NCBI RefSeq assembly: GCF_904848665.1
Contig: NZ_CAJHCQ010000015.1
Coordinates: 62,001 to 126,000, forward strand
DNA: 64,000 nucleotides
DNA from: Paraburkholderia hiiakae
Lineage (GTDB): Bacteria > Pseudomonadota > Gammaproteobacteria > Burkholderiales > Burkholderiaceae
Direction of reading: 5' to 3'
Below, piece by piece: positions 1 to 8,123 of this stretch; positions within the stretch are counted from its first letter, which is position 1; each line of letters starts with the position of its first letter. The position numbers and the translations under genes were made by a program. The notes below the pieces were generated by a model that saw only the letters and a program-made list of their open reading frames with translations, searched no databases and was not told the origin of the DNA.

Positions 1-2
1 GG

Positions 3-704
3 CAGGATTTTCAGCAGCCGTGGGTCGGCGCGCTCGAGCGTCTATTGCGACCGGGCGCTGTGTGGTGGTGGCTCGAAGATCCGCTGCAGAACCTGTACGT
101 GCGCGAGCCGCTCGTGCTGGCGGGCTGGACCGTGCTGCGCGAGAACACGAATTACCGCAGCCCGCGCGACATCCTCGCGTTCTTGCGCGACGTGGCCGGA
201 CCGACCGTGCCCGCCATCGCGCAGCTTGCGGCGGGCAGTCCGTTCGACGGCTCCGATGTGACGGTGGCGAGTTGGGAGGAGCATGAAAACGAACCCGGCG
301 CCGAGCCGGGCGTCGTGCTGGCGACCAAACGCGCGATCACGCAGGCGCTCTCGCTCGGCTTTCGCAAGCAGGACATCGTCGTGCTTTCTTATCGCGGACG
401 CGAGCATTCGCTTTTCACGACGCTCGATCAGCTCGGCCCGCACCGGCTGCGCAGCTTCACGGGCCAATACGACCTGTTCGGCAATCCGCAGTACCGCGAG
501 GGCGATGTGCTGCTCGATTCGATCTACCGCTTCAAGGGACAGTCCGCGCCGTGCGTGATCCTGACCGAGGTGGATTTCGAGGCATTCGACGAGCGCGCCG
601 CGCGCAAGCTCTTCGTCGGCGCGACGCGCGCGGCCATGAAGCTCATCGTGGTGGCGTCGCCGCGCGCCGCCCGGTTCATCGAGGGCCAGCGCGGCGGCGT
701 GTGA
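3..704 (+). CDS. C-terminal part of a superfamily I (UvrD-like) DNA/RNA helicase, truncated by window start
   Basis: The reading frame is open from the first complete codon and has no convincing start, so the gene begins upstream of the window; 233 residues remain. The visible part matches the C-terminal RecA-like domain of SF1 helicases. It has a motif V-type segment (IYRFKGQSAPCVILTEVD) and a motif VI-type segment (LFVGATRAAMKLIVV), where the arginine would contact ATP. A UvrD-type Q/Walker domain would lie in the missing N-terminal part. The likely role is ATP-driven unwinding or DNA-repair-associated translocation. The downstream gene is convergent (13 bp gap). The family call is good; the exact helicase is not resolved. 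Confidence 0.75.
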   Translation, partial: QDFQQPWVGALERLLRPGAVWWWLEDPLQNLYVREPLVLAGWTVLRENTNYRSPRDILAFLRDVAGPTVPAIAQLAAGSPFDGSDVTVASWEEHENEPGAEPGVVLATKRAITQALSLGFRKQDIVVLSYRGREHSLFTTLDQLGPHRLRSFTGQYDLFGNPQYREGDVLLDSIYRFKGQSAPCVILTEVDFEAFDERAARKLFVGATRAAMKLIVVASPRAARFIEGQRGGV

Positions 705-716
705 GGGCTTTCTCGC

Positions 717-1664
717 TCAGCTCCAGGCCGAGGCGCCGATCAGCGTGCCCGTGCGCGCCTGGGCGTTCCACCAGATCACGCGCAAAAGCGGCGCGCTCTG
801 GGCGATCAGGATGGCCTGCACCGGATCGCTCTCGATGAAGTGCGTGACGCCGCTGCGGATGGCCGCGGCGGCCTTGTGCGCAGCCACGGCGGCGGCCGTG
901 TCGTCGTGCTCGTCCGGCGTGCGCATGATCAGTTCGAGGTGCCCGAAGCCGTGGCGCCCGAGCCACGCGAGCGTGCGCTCGCGGTCGATCTCCGGACGCC
1001 CCGTGATGATCGCGCGCGTGCGCTTCAAGTCGATGCCGGGCAGGCGCTCGAACGGCACCAGCTCATCGCGCTCGGCGAGCGCGGCGACGAGATCTTCGTC
1101 GTAGCGTGCGACCGGAATGTCGGGGAGCAGGACGCCGTCGAGGTCGATCGCGTAGACGGCGTACTCGTGGTCGTCGGCCATGCGTGTGCCATCGCCGTCG
1201 CCGTCGCGAATCCAGTCGGCGCGATAGCGGTCCGTGTACGCCTGGCGCTCCCATGGGAAGAGCGCGAAATAGCCGCTTGCATCGATCGAATAATCGGGGC
1301 GCAAACGGCTGAGGTCGTCATAGGCGCCGGTGAGCGTGCGCACGACGAGCCCGTGCTCGCTCAGAAATGCGATGCAGTCCACGAGCGTATGGCCGCGCCC
1401 TGCGATGTCCTCGCACAGCAGCACTTTCGAGCCCGGCTCGGGCAGCGGCAACGTCGAGTCCCAGCGCACTTCGCGGGTGGTGCGGTCATAGCGCAGGAAA
1501 GCGACACCCGCACCCGTTGCGTGCGAAACCATCAGCGCGAGCGGCGCGCCGCCGCGCAAAATGCCGACCACCAGGTCGAATTCCTCCGCGATCAGCGCCG
1601 GTTGCAGCGACTCGACCCAGTGATCGAGCTGTTCGTAGGTGAGCGGAACGACAGGTTTATCCAT
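717..1664 (-). CDS. Phosphoribosyltransferase-HAD-like hydrolase fusion protein
   Basis: The protein has 315 residues with two recognisable halves. Residues about 1-170 look like a type I phosphoribosyltransferase, with the PRPP-binding loop VLLCEDIAGRGHT (family form VLLxDDIxxTGxT). Residues about 185-315 look like a HAD-type phosphatase beginning AIDLDGVLLPD, which carries the DxD nucleophile pair, followed by ITGRPEIDRERT. The start was set at the ATG at 1664 because the PRTase fold begins there; the open frame extends further upstream but that part reads as non-coding. The pairing suggests base or nucleotide salvage coupled to dephosphorylation, but the substrate cannot be read from sequence. 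Confidence 0.72.
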   Translation of the reverse strand: MDKPVVPLTYEQLDHWVESLQPALIAEEFDLVVGILRGGAPLALMVSHATGAGVAFLRYDRTTREVRWDSTLPLPEPGSKVLLCEDIAGRGHTLVDCIAFLSEHGLVVRTLTGAYDDLSRLRPDYSIDASGYFALFPWERQAYTDRYRADWIRDGDGDGTRMADDHEYAVYAIDLDGVLLPDIPVARYDEDLVAALAERDELVPFERLPGIDLKRTRAIITGRPEIDRERTLAWLGRHGFGHLELIMRTPDEHDDTAAAVAAHKAAAAIRSGVTHFIESDPVQAILIAQSAPLLRVIWWNAQARTGTLIGASAWS

Positions 1665-1947
1665 GGGTTGAAATGAGTGACGAAGCGCGTGCCAGGCAAA
1701 TGCGCGGCAAATGGGCAACACGCGTTTCCGATAGCGGTGTACGAGAAAAAGACGGCTATTGTGAGTGCAATGTTTGACGATATTATGCCTATGCTCACCA
1801 GCGCCTGCTGGCATGGCGGGTGGAGGAAGCAGGAACGCGCGGGAAAAGGCAGAAGCAGGCAGAAACAGCAGCGGCAAAACGCGGCGTGGCGCCGCGCAAA
1901 GACACACGACAACGACGCGAATCATCGCGCGAAAGGGCTCGGGCAAG

Positions 1948-2499
1948 ATGTGGCATTGGATGGGATGGCCAGGCTGGCGGCGCTGGGCCGCCGTGGCGGG
2001 GTTCGCGCTCGCGGGCGCGCTGCTGTCGTTCGTGCAGCTTGCACACGCTGCGCAGGCGGCGGTTCCTGCGGGTTCGCTCTCGCTCGACGTCGATGGCGAG
2101 GTGCGCGTGACCAACGACGTGGCGCATACGGCGTATCACTTTACTGAGGCGCAACTGCTCGCGCTGCCCGCGCATTCGATCACGACGGCCACGACCTGGA
2201 CGCCGCGCTCGACCTTCACGGGCCCACTGCTCTCGGACGTGCTCAAGGCCGTGGGCGCCTACGGCAGCGAGATCGAGATCCACACGCTCGACGACTACAC
2301 CTGCGTCGTGCCCGTTGCCGACGCCGCGCGCTATGGCGTGGTGGTGGCCTACGCGATGAACGGCCAGCGCCTGAAAGTGAGCAATTTCGGCCCGTTGTTC
2401 CTGATCTATCCACGCGACCAGCATCCGCTCGAGCTCGACGGCGCGGCCGGCGATGCGAAGTTCGCGTGGCAGATCAAGTCAATGACGATCAAGCGGTGA
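1948..2499 (+). CDS. Exported molybdopterin-binding-fold oxidoreductase-like protein
   Basis: The protein has 183 residues and opens with a hydrophobic segment ending in HAAQA, consistent with a Sec or Tat-like signal peptide cleaved near residue 34. The mature part resembles the oxidoreductase molybdopterin-binding fold: FTEAQLLALPAHSI near the start, then TWTPRSTFTGPLLSDVL, and a C-terminal LFLIYPRD. The family's Moco-ligating cysteine is not evident, so cofactor binding is uncertain. The ATG at 1948 was chosen because it directly precedes the signal peptide. The hybrid kinase gene follows after 10 bp, so the two are very probably co-transcribed and this protein may be a periplasmic partner of the sensor. 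Confidence 0.75.
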   Translation: MWHWMGWPGWRRWAAVAGFALAGALLSFVQLAHAAQAAVPAGSLSLDVDGEVRVTNDVAHTAYHFTEAQLLALPAHSITTATTWTPRSTFTGPLLSDVLKAVGAYGSEIEIHTLDDYTCVVPVADAARYGVVVAYAMNGQRLKVSNFGPLFLIYPRDQHPLELDGAAGDAKFAWQIKSMTIKR

Positions 2500-2509
2500 C
2501 TAGCGGGTG

Positions 2510-4414
2510 ATGCAACGACCTTTGCGACGCCTGCTGCAGGCGATCATCTGGATGGCGGCGCTTGCGCCGCCCGTGGTGGCGGTCGGCTATCTGCTTTATG
2601 CGAACCTGCTCAATCCGCAGGTCGTGCAGCGCATCACCGGCAATTACGACGGCCTGTACTGGGACGCCGCGCAGCTCCAGATCGCCTACGCGCGGTTCGA
2701 GAGCCAGTTGCTGATGTTCGCGGACGGCATCGACCGCGATCTCGACAAGGTGCGGCTGCGCTACGAGGTGTTGCAGTCGAAGCTCAACGTGATGAAGGGC
2801 TCGACGCTTTCGCTCGACTCCACGCCCGGTTTGAAGCGGCGTCAGGACGCCGATCTCGCCATTCTGGCCGCGACCATCTCCCCATTCGAGGCCGAAATCG
2901 CGACGCTCGCGGACAACCCTGAACGCGCGGTGCCGATGCTCATGGCGCTCGACCTGCACTGGACCCAGGTGACCGACCTGGCGCTGAACCGGCGTTTCGC
3001 CGACGTGACCGAGCGCGAGGCGATCCGGCACGACTTCATCGCGAAGCGCCGCGAACTGTTCGCGTCGGGGCTCGTGCTGCTCGTGCTTTCGGCGGCGGCG
3101 GGTGTGCTGCTCGTGATGAACGGCTACCGGCGCACGCGCCTGTTGCACCAGCAGCACGCGGCGCTCGAAGCCGAGCACCAGGCGAGCCGCGCCGCGCGCG
3201 AGGCGAGCATGGCGAAGGACGCTTTCCTCGGCATGATCAGCCACGAACTGCGCACGCCGCTGCACGCAATCGTCTCGTCGATCGAACTGCTTGGCTTCAA
3301 TTCGCATTCGGAAGCCGACCGCAAGGTGATCCACCGCCTCGAAACCGCCGCACGCCAGCTCGAAGCGCAGATGAAGGATCTCACCGACTACGCGCGCCTC
3401 GGCGCGGGCAAGCTCGAATTGCGTCAGGAAGAGTTCGAGCCGCGCGAACTGCTGCAGTCGATCGTCGACGAAAACGAGCAGGCCGCGCACGCGCGCGGGC
3501 TCGAGTTCGAGCACGCGTGGGTGGGACCGCAGCGGCTCGTGGTGGCCGATCCGCATCGCATCCGCCAGATCGCCAGCAACCTCGTCACGAACGCCATCCG
3601 CTACACGGAGCGTGGCAAGGTGCGGCTCGAATTCTGGCTGCAGGCGCCCGCACGGGTCGCGCGGCCCTTGAGCGGCGATGAAGGCGGCTTGCGGCCGGCT
3701 GGCGGCGACACGCTCGTGATCGTTGTCGGCGACACGGGGCCGGGTGTGGCGGCGGATCAGATTCCACTCATCTTCAAGGAGTTCACGCAACTCGACACGT
3801 CGCGCTCGCGGCGCTACGAGGGCGCGGGTATGGGGCTCGCGATCGTGCGGGGCCTTGTCGAGCTGTTTGGCGGCACGATCGAGACGCAAAGCCGCGTGGG
3901 CAAGGGCACGACCTTCACCGTACGCATTCCCGTCACGCCGGTTGAGCCGCCGGCGCTCGCGGCCGTGGCCGAAGCGGCGCCGCCCGCGCGGTCGCTGCCG
4001 CAGGTGCTCGTCGTCGACGACAACCCGCTCGTGCGCGATTCGCTATGCGAGATGGTCGCGCACATGGGCTACCGCGCGCTCGCGGCCGGCGACGCCGATA
4101 GCGCGCTTGCGCTGCTCGAGCGCGAGGCGTGCGATGTGGTGCTGCTCGACCTGCACATGCCGGGCCGCGACGGGTACGACTTCGTGGCGGGGCTCGAAAC
4201 CGCGCAGGACGTGCTCGCGCAGCCGCGAGTGATTGCGGTGAGCGCCGATGTGGCGGGGATCGCGGCGCTTGTGGACCATGTGGGCCATGGCGGCAAATCC
4301 CTTGGCGGAGAGGGCGCGTCGCCGTTCTTCGACTGGCTCACGAAGCCGGTGCATTACGAAGTGCTGCGCGTGGCGTTGCAGCGGGCGCTGAGCGTGCCGC
4401 GTGCTGCTGCTTGA
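2510..4414 (+). CDS. Membrane hybrid sensor histidine kinase with C-terminal receiver
   Basis: About 634 residues. A transmembrane helix lies near residues 8-27, a roughly 150-residue periplasmic region follows, and a second helix lies near 185-207. The dimerisation/phosphoacceptor box is MISHELRTPLHAI, with His near residue 245. The ATPase has an N box (LVTNAIRYTERGK), a G1 box (VGDTGPGV) and a G2 box (GAGMGLAIVRGL). A receiver domain near 500-625 has VLVVDDNPLVRD, the phosphoacceptor Asp in LLDLHMPG (near 548) and the Lys in LTKPVHY. An in-frame GTG at 2507 is an alternative start. The sensing domain is unclassified. The orphan BetR regulator gene across the palindromic repeat is a candidate partner. 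Confidence 0.9.
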   Translation: MQRPLRRLLQAIIWMAALAPPVVAVGYLLYANLLNPQVVQRITGNYDGLYWDAAQLQIAYARFESQLLMFADGIDRDLDKVRLRYEVLQSKLNVMKGSTLSLDSTPGLKRRQDADLAILAATISPFEAEIATLADNPERAVPMLMALDLHWTQVTDLALNRRFADVTEREAIRHDFIAKRRELFASGLVLLVLSAAAGVLLVMNGYRRTRLLHQQHAALEAEHQASRAAREASMAKDAFLGMISHELRTPLHAIVSSIELLGFNSHSEADRKVIHRLETAARQLEAQMKDLTDYARLGAGKLELRQEEFEPRELLQSIVDENEQAAHARGLEFEHAWVGPQRLVVADPHRIRQIASNLVTNAIRYTERGKVRLEFWLQAPARVARPLSGDEGGLRPAGGDTLVIVVGDTGPGVAADQIPLIFKEFTQLDTSRSRRYEGAGMGLAIVRGLVELFGGTIETQSRVGKGTTFTVRIPVTPVEPPALAAVAEAAPPARSLPQVLVVDDNPLVRDSLCEMVAHMGYRALAAGDADSALALLEREACDVVLLDLHMPGRDGYDFVAGLETAQDVLAQPRVIAVSADVAGIAALVDHVGHGGKSLGGEGASPFFDWLTKPVHYEVLRVALQRALSVPRAAA

Positions 4415-4425
4415 ATCGCGTGCCT

Positions 4426-4550
4426 CTTGGCGCTTTGGCCTTTCCTTGATTTCGCGTCGGTATGCATGCGTTGCCCCTGTGCGGGGCGGCACCTACTTTT
4501 CTTTGCAGCGGCAAAGAAAAGTAGGCAAAAGAAAGCCGCTCAAACCGCCA
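4426..4550 (+). repeat. Left arm of the palindromic element
   Basis: A 125-bp arm. It contains a perfect internal hairpin: CCTACTTTTCTTTGC at 4492-4506, a 4-nt loop, and its complement at 4511-4525. The arm starts 11 bp after the stop of the sensor kinase gene and may help end that transcript. Confidence 0.85.
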
Positions 4551-4871
4551 GCGCCTGCCACAGTTCACCTCTGGCCGTACATGCCCGTGGCTCCGGAGCG
4601 TCTGTCACCACTCGCCCACAACCGGAGTGACAAGGCGCTCATCCTTCCGGCGGCGCTACGCGCCCCGAAGGGTATAACCCAAAACCGTTCGGGCGCATGA
4701 CCTCTCGCTAATGCCCGTTCGTACCATTTGGTTTCCCTTGCAGACCCAGCCGCTGCGCGCGTAGCGAGCCGCGGGATGAATGAGCCCTTTGTCACTAAGT
4801 TCGGTGGTGCGAGGCGACAGACGCTCCGGAGCCACTAACTGTGGTGGCGCGAGATGAACCGTGGCCGGCAT

Positions 4872-4996
4872 TGGCGGTGTGAGCGGCTTTCTTTTGCCTA
4901 CTTTTCTTTGCCGCTGCAAAGAAAAGTAGGTGCCGCCCCGCACAGGGGCAACGCATGCATACCGACGCGAAATCAAGGAAAGGCCAAAGCGCCAAG
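4872..4996 (-). repeat. Right arm of the palindromic element
   Basis: Inverted copy of the left arm. Its internal 15-bp hairpin is at 4897-4911/4916-4930. It ends 36 bp before the stop codon of the convergent response regulator gene. Confidence 0.85.
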
Positions 4997-5032
4997 GAAC
5001 AGCAACAAAAAAGCCCAACGCCGAGCAGGCAC

Positions 5033-5887
5033 TCAACCCCGATTAAGCCGCTTCGAAAGATCGGCAACGAGAATCGCCATGCGCGCCGGTTTTTCGTAGC
5101 AAGCCACGTTGTAGTGCCGCACGACCTGGCTGATCTCCGACTCGCTGGCCTTGCCGGTCAGCAGTTCGCCGGTGAGCACGAAGATGGGCGCATCGGGGTT
5201 CTCGGAGGCGCGCACGCTGCGGATTGCCTCGGCGGCGGTCTGGCTGCCGAACAGCCAGTCGATCACCACGCCGTCGAACACGTTGTTTTCGAGCGCTTCG
5301 TTGAATGCCACGAGGCCGTAGAGCGCGAGCGCCGCGTAGCCGCTGTGCTCGAGGTAGTCGCGCAGGTTGTCGGCGGAGGACTGGTCGTCGTCCACGACAG
5401 CGATGAGCGGCTTGTCGGACTCGGCGCGGCGCGGGTAGATCTCGATCTTGTGGACTTCGCGCGCGTTCTGGTAGAGCGCGCCGTCCGGGCGCACGACGCG
5501 CCACTGGCCCTGCTTTTCGTAGGCAACGAAGTCGGGGCGGCTGCCCGCCTCGACCGGCGCGCCGATCCACGCGGTGCACGGCAGCTCGGCCGCGCTCACG
5601 CAAAGCATCGCGTCTTGAGCGCTCGCCCCGACCATGCCGGGGTCGAGCAACTGCGCGCCGAACAACTGCCCCGCGGGTTCGCCGAACGCTTCAGCCACTT
5701 TCTTGATCTGCGCGAGCGTCCACGGGCTGTTGCCGCGCAGCTTGCGGTGCCCCTGTGAAAAGCTCAGGTCAAGAATCCGGCACAGCTCGGTCGTTTGCTG
5801 ACGCTTGCCGATACCGTGACGGCTCATCAGCTCGCGTACGCGCTCCGCGACCGAGGCCGAGTCGGTTGTGTATGCAACGTTCGACAT
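5033..5887 (-). CDS. BetR-domain response regulator
   Basis: The protein has 284 residues. Residues about 13-80 match the BetR helix-turn-helix family (VAERVRELMSRHGI, then TTELCRILDLSFSQGHRK). A linker follows, and residues 160-275 form a receiver domain: acidic pair in VVDDDQS, phosphoacceptor Asp210 in VVIDWLFG, Thr239 and Lys266. The order is DNA-binding domain first and receiver last, the reverse of OmpR or NarL regulators. No kinase is adjacent on the same strand, but a hybrid kinase is encoded just across the palindromic repeat. The start ATG at 5887 gives the expected BetR N-terminus. Target genes are unknown. Confidence 0.85.
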   Translation of the reverse strand: MSNVAYTTDSASVAERVRELMSRHGIGKRQQTTELCRILDLSFSQGHRKLRGNSPWTLAQIKKVAEAFGEPAGQLFGAQLLDPGMVGASAQDAMLCVSAAELPCTAWIGAPVEAGSRPDFVAYEKQGQWRVVRPDGALYQNAREVHKIEIYPRRAESDKPLIAVVDDDQSSADNLRDYLEHSGYAALALYGLVAFNEALENNVFDGVVIDWLFGSQTAAEAIRSVRASENPDAPIFVLTGELLTGKASESEISQVVRHYNVACYEKPARMAILVADLSKRLNRG

Positions 5888-6210
5888 ACTGCTCAAAAGG
5901 GGGATTCGTAGATTCAGTTTCTGATGGATATGCCGTGGCGCCGTGAGGCCAGTATGACTGGACTTCGCGCGGGCTGCACACGGGAGCACGATATTCTAAA
6001 CGCATCAAATGCCAAACGACGGCGCTATTTTAGCTAAATGTAAGTCGGCGCCGAATAACGAGAATGTAAGCGTATATTCGGCTCCGTTTTCACGGGGCTT
6101 ACGTTATTCGCGTACATTGCGGAGGCAGCGCTTGCCTGAGAAGATGCACGATTTTGAAGGTCGGGCGCTCGCGCGCGGCCAATCAACCTTACTGCGGCGA
6201 GGGGTATCGT
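5888..6210. promoter_or_regulatory. Divergent intergenic region with clustered AATGTAAG-type sites and inverted repeats
   Basis: This 323-bp region is more AT-rich than its surroundings and lies between the BetR regulator (minus) and the C39-like gene (plus). It holds a 10-bp palindrome TTTAGCTAAA at 6029-6038. AATGTAAG occurs at 6037-6044 and 6063-6070, AACGTAAG at 6098-6105 (minus strand) and AATGTACG at 6111-6118 (minus strand). A 9-bp inverted repeat CGAATAACG/CGTTATTCG lies at 6052-6060/6102-6110. The arrangement looks like a multi-site operator. Its binding protein is not known from sequence; the BetR regulator is one candidate. Confidence 0.5.
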
Positions 6211-6852
6211 TTGAACGATGTGCGCAACGGCGGGACATGGCGGCATGAAGGCGTGCCGTATTACAGCCAGTGGGGCAGCGCCGACTGGGTGGCGCCCATC
6301 GTCGAGCGCGGCGCCGACCCATGCGGGGACCCGCACTGGCGCGCGAGCGGCTTTACGCAGGCCGACGCTTATCGCTTCTGGGCCAAGCGTCTGTGCGGCC
6401 TGACATGCCTCGAATCGGCACTCGACTATTGGGGCGTCGCGCATGCGCCGCGCGCGCAGTTGCTCGAAGAGGCGTTGCGGCACGGCGTCTATCGCGTGCG
6501 TGAAGATGGCGGCGTGGACGGGTTGATCTACCGCCCGTTCGCCGGGTGGGTTCAAGCCGCGTTCGGCGTGCACGTGGAAGTGATGACCGACGAGGGCATC
6601 GAGGCGAGCGCCGCGCGCATCGATGCCGATACGCTCGCCATCGTCTCCGTGAGTCCCGAGATCCGCTACCCCGAGCGGGTGAATCCTGGCCAGGGCGGCC
6701 ACCTGATTCTGCTGCACGGACGCGGCGACGGCGGCGTGTGGTTCCACAATCCCTCGGGCATCGCGCCATATCAGGCGGATGCCTGGCTGCCCTACGAGAC
6801 GGTCGCGCGTTTTCACGCGCGGCGGGGCATGGCGCTCACCCGGCCGCGCTGA
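6211..6852 (+). CDS. C39-like cysteine peptidase family protein
   Basis: The protein has about 213 residues. The core resembles peptidase C39-like proteins: a Cys in GLTCLESALDYWG, a His in GGHLILLHG and an Asn in WFHNPSG would form a Cys-His-Asn/Asp triad. No signal peptide or membrane segment is seen, so it is probably cytoplasmic. The start is uncertain. A TTG at 6211 sits after a GAGGGG ribosome-binding site, while a GTG at 6220 is also possible. The upstream operator-like region separates it from the BetR regulator. Peptidase activity and substrate are inference. Confidence 0.65.
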   Translation: MNDVRNGGTWRHEGVPYYSQWGSADWVAPIVERGADPCGDPHWRASGFTQADAYRFWAKRLCGLTCLESALDYWGVAHAPRAQLLEEALRHGVYRVREDGGVDGLIYRPFAGWVQAAFGVHVEVMTDEGIEASAARIDADTLAIVSVSPEIRYPERVNPGQGGHLILLHGRGDGGVWFHNPSGIAPYQADAWLPYETVARFHARRGMALTRPR

Positions 6853-6865
6853 AAGCGCGCTTGCC

Positions 6866-7828
6866 TCAGGCCGGGGCCGGCTGCAGGCCGCCCAATAACT
6901 GCCGCACGCGCGAGAGATCGCGATTGATCGCGCACGCGTCCTCGAACAGCTCAGCGAGCCAGTCGACGAACACGCGCACGCGCGGCGACACCTGGCGCGA
7001 CTTCACGAACGCAACCGATACCGGTGTTGGCAGCGGCTTCCACTGCAGCAGCACCTCTCGCAGCGCACCGCTGTCCAGGTACCGCTGCGCCGCGAGCAGC
7101 GGCGGCTGGATGAGGCCATAGCCTTGCAGGCCGCAGGTGAGGTAGGCGAACTCGTCGGAGACGTGCACGAAGCCGTCCACCTTCACCTTGGTCGGGCTGC
7201 CATCCACCTCGAAGTCGAACTCGAACGGTCGGCCCGTGAGCGGCGAGAGGAAGTTGACGACCGGATGCTGCGCGAGATCGTCGAGCGTGTGCGGCGCGCC
7301 GTGCCGCTCGAGGTACGCCGGGCTCGCGCAAGTCACGTGTTCGAGCACGCCGAGGCGCCGCGCCGCGAGCCCCGAGTCGGGCAGCTCGCCCAACTGGATG
7401 CTGCAATCCACGCCTTCGCCGACGAGATCGACGTTGCGCAGGCTCACGCCAATCACGAGGTCGATCTGCGGGTAGCGCGCGTGGAAGTCGTCGAGCGCGG
7501 GCAGCACGATCGCGTTGGCAATCAGGCCCGGCATCTCCACGCGCAACCGGCCGCCGATCGCGCCAGGTGACTGGCGCACGCTCGCTTCGGCATCGTCGAT
7601 GTCGGCGAGAATCTGCGCGGCGCGCTCGTAGTACGCAGCGCCTTCGGGCGTGAGCGAAAGACGCCGCGTGGTGCGCACGAGCAATTGCGTGCCGAGCAGC
7701 GATTCGAGGTTTTGCATCAGCGTGGTGGCGCTGGCGCGCGGCATATCGAGTGACTGCGCGGCTTTGGTGAAACTATTGGTGTCGACGATGCGCACGAAGG
7801 TGCGCATCGCCTGGATGCGGTCGATCAC
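6866..7828 (-). CDS. LysR-family transcriptional regulator
   Basis: The protein has 320 residues. It has an N-terminal winged helix (MRTFVRIVDTNSFTKAAQSLDMPRAS region) and a substrate-binding domain from about residue 90. The form resembles the large LysR group that often regulates oxidoreductase or efflux genes. A GTG start at 7828 is preferred because an AGGAG ribosome-binding site lies 8 nt upstream and because it opens the family-typical VIDRIQAMRTF. It lies downstream of the alcohol dehydrogenase gene on the same strand but with a 295-bp gap, so it probably has its own promoter. The target is unknown. Confidence 0.85.
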   Translation of the reverse strand: MIDRIQAMRTFVRIVDTNSFTKAAQSLDMPRASATTLMQNLESLLGTQLLVRTTRRLSLTPEGAAYYERAAQILADIDDAEASVRQSPGAIGGRLRVEMPGLIANAIVLPALDDFHARYPQIDLVIGVSLRNVDLVGEGVDCSIQLGELPDSGLAARRLGVLEHVTCASPAYLERHGAPHTLDDLAQHPVVNFLSPLTGRPFEFDFEVDGSPTKVKVDGFVHVSDEFAYLTCGLQGYGLIQPPLLAAQRYLDSGALREVLLQWKPLPTPVSVAFVKSRQVSPRVRVFVDWLAELFEDACAINRDLSRVRQLLGGLQPAPA

Positions 7829-8047
7829 GGGCGAGCTCCTGACGATGGGCTTGAGGCTTGAACGAAATCCGCGCTGCTGCAGCAAACAGGTGAGCCGCGT
7901 AGCGATGAATGCGCTTCGCGGCGCCGGCGTCTCGCGGAAAGCGACGCTCAGCGGTTAAACAGCGGTGACGATCGGATGGCGGCGCATGCGGGCGCCGGCT
8001 CGACTACGGGAGGCCAAAAAGGAAGGCCTCGAAGGGGAAGGGCTGGC

Positions 8048-8070
8048 GGGCCATCCGGAACGGATGGCCC
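8048..8070. terminator. Hairpin between alcohol dehydrogenase and LysR genes
   Basis: GGGCCATCC at 8048-8056 pairs with GGATGGCCC at 8062-8070 across a 5-nt loop. It lies 54 bp past the dehydrogenase stop codon. There is no T-tract on the minus strand side, so intrinsic termination is only a possibility. Confidence 0.35.
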
Positions 8071-8123
8071 GGCGGGGCAGGGTGTTACGTCGGAATACGC
8101 GTTGCGGCTTGCTTGCCTGTTAC

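Larger units (their letters stand above)
4426..4996. repeat. 571-bp palindromic intergenic repeat element with 125-bp arms
   Basis: The arms at 4426-4550 and 4872-4996 are reverse complements, with a single mismatch over 125 bp by eye. The inner part (about 4590-4830) is also a diverged palindrome: CTCCGGAGCGTCTGTC occurs at about 4591 and its reverse complement at about 4820. Each arm carries its own 15-bp stem hairpin. Open frames run through both strands, but they are consequences of the palindrome and are not credible proteins. The element lies between two convergent genes. It resembles intergenic palindromes that recur in Burkholderiaceae and are often mis-annotated as hypothetical proteins. 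No transposase is present. Confidence 0.85.

Noticed and set aside
4401..5099. Several 60-130 residue open frames on both strands across the palindrome, some containing KKSRQKKAA-type text
   Set aside because: They arise because both arms encode the same sequence in opposite orientation. No ribosome-binding sites and low coding quality; repeats of this kind are often mis-annotated as proteins.
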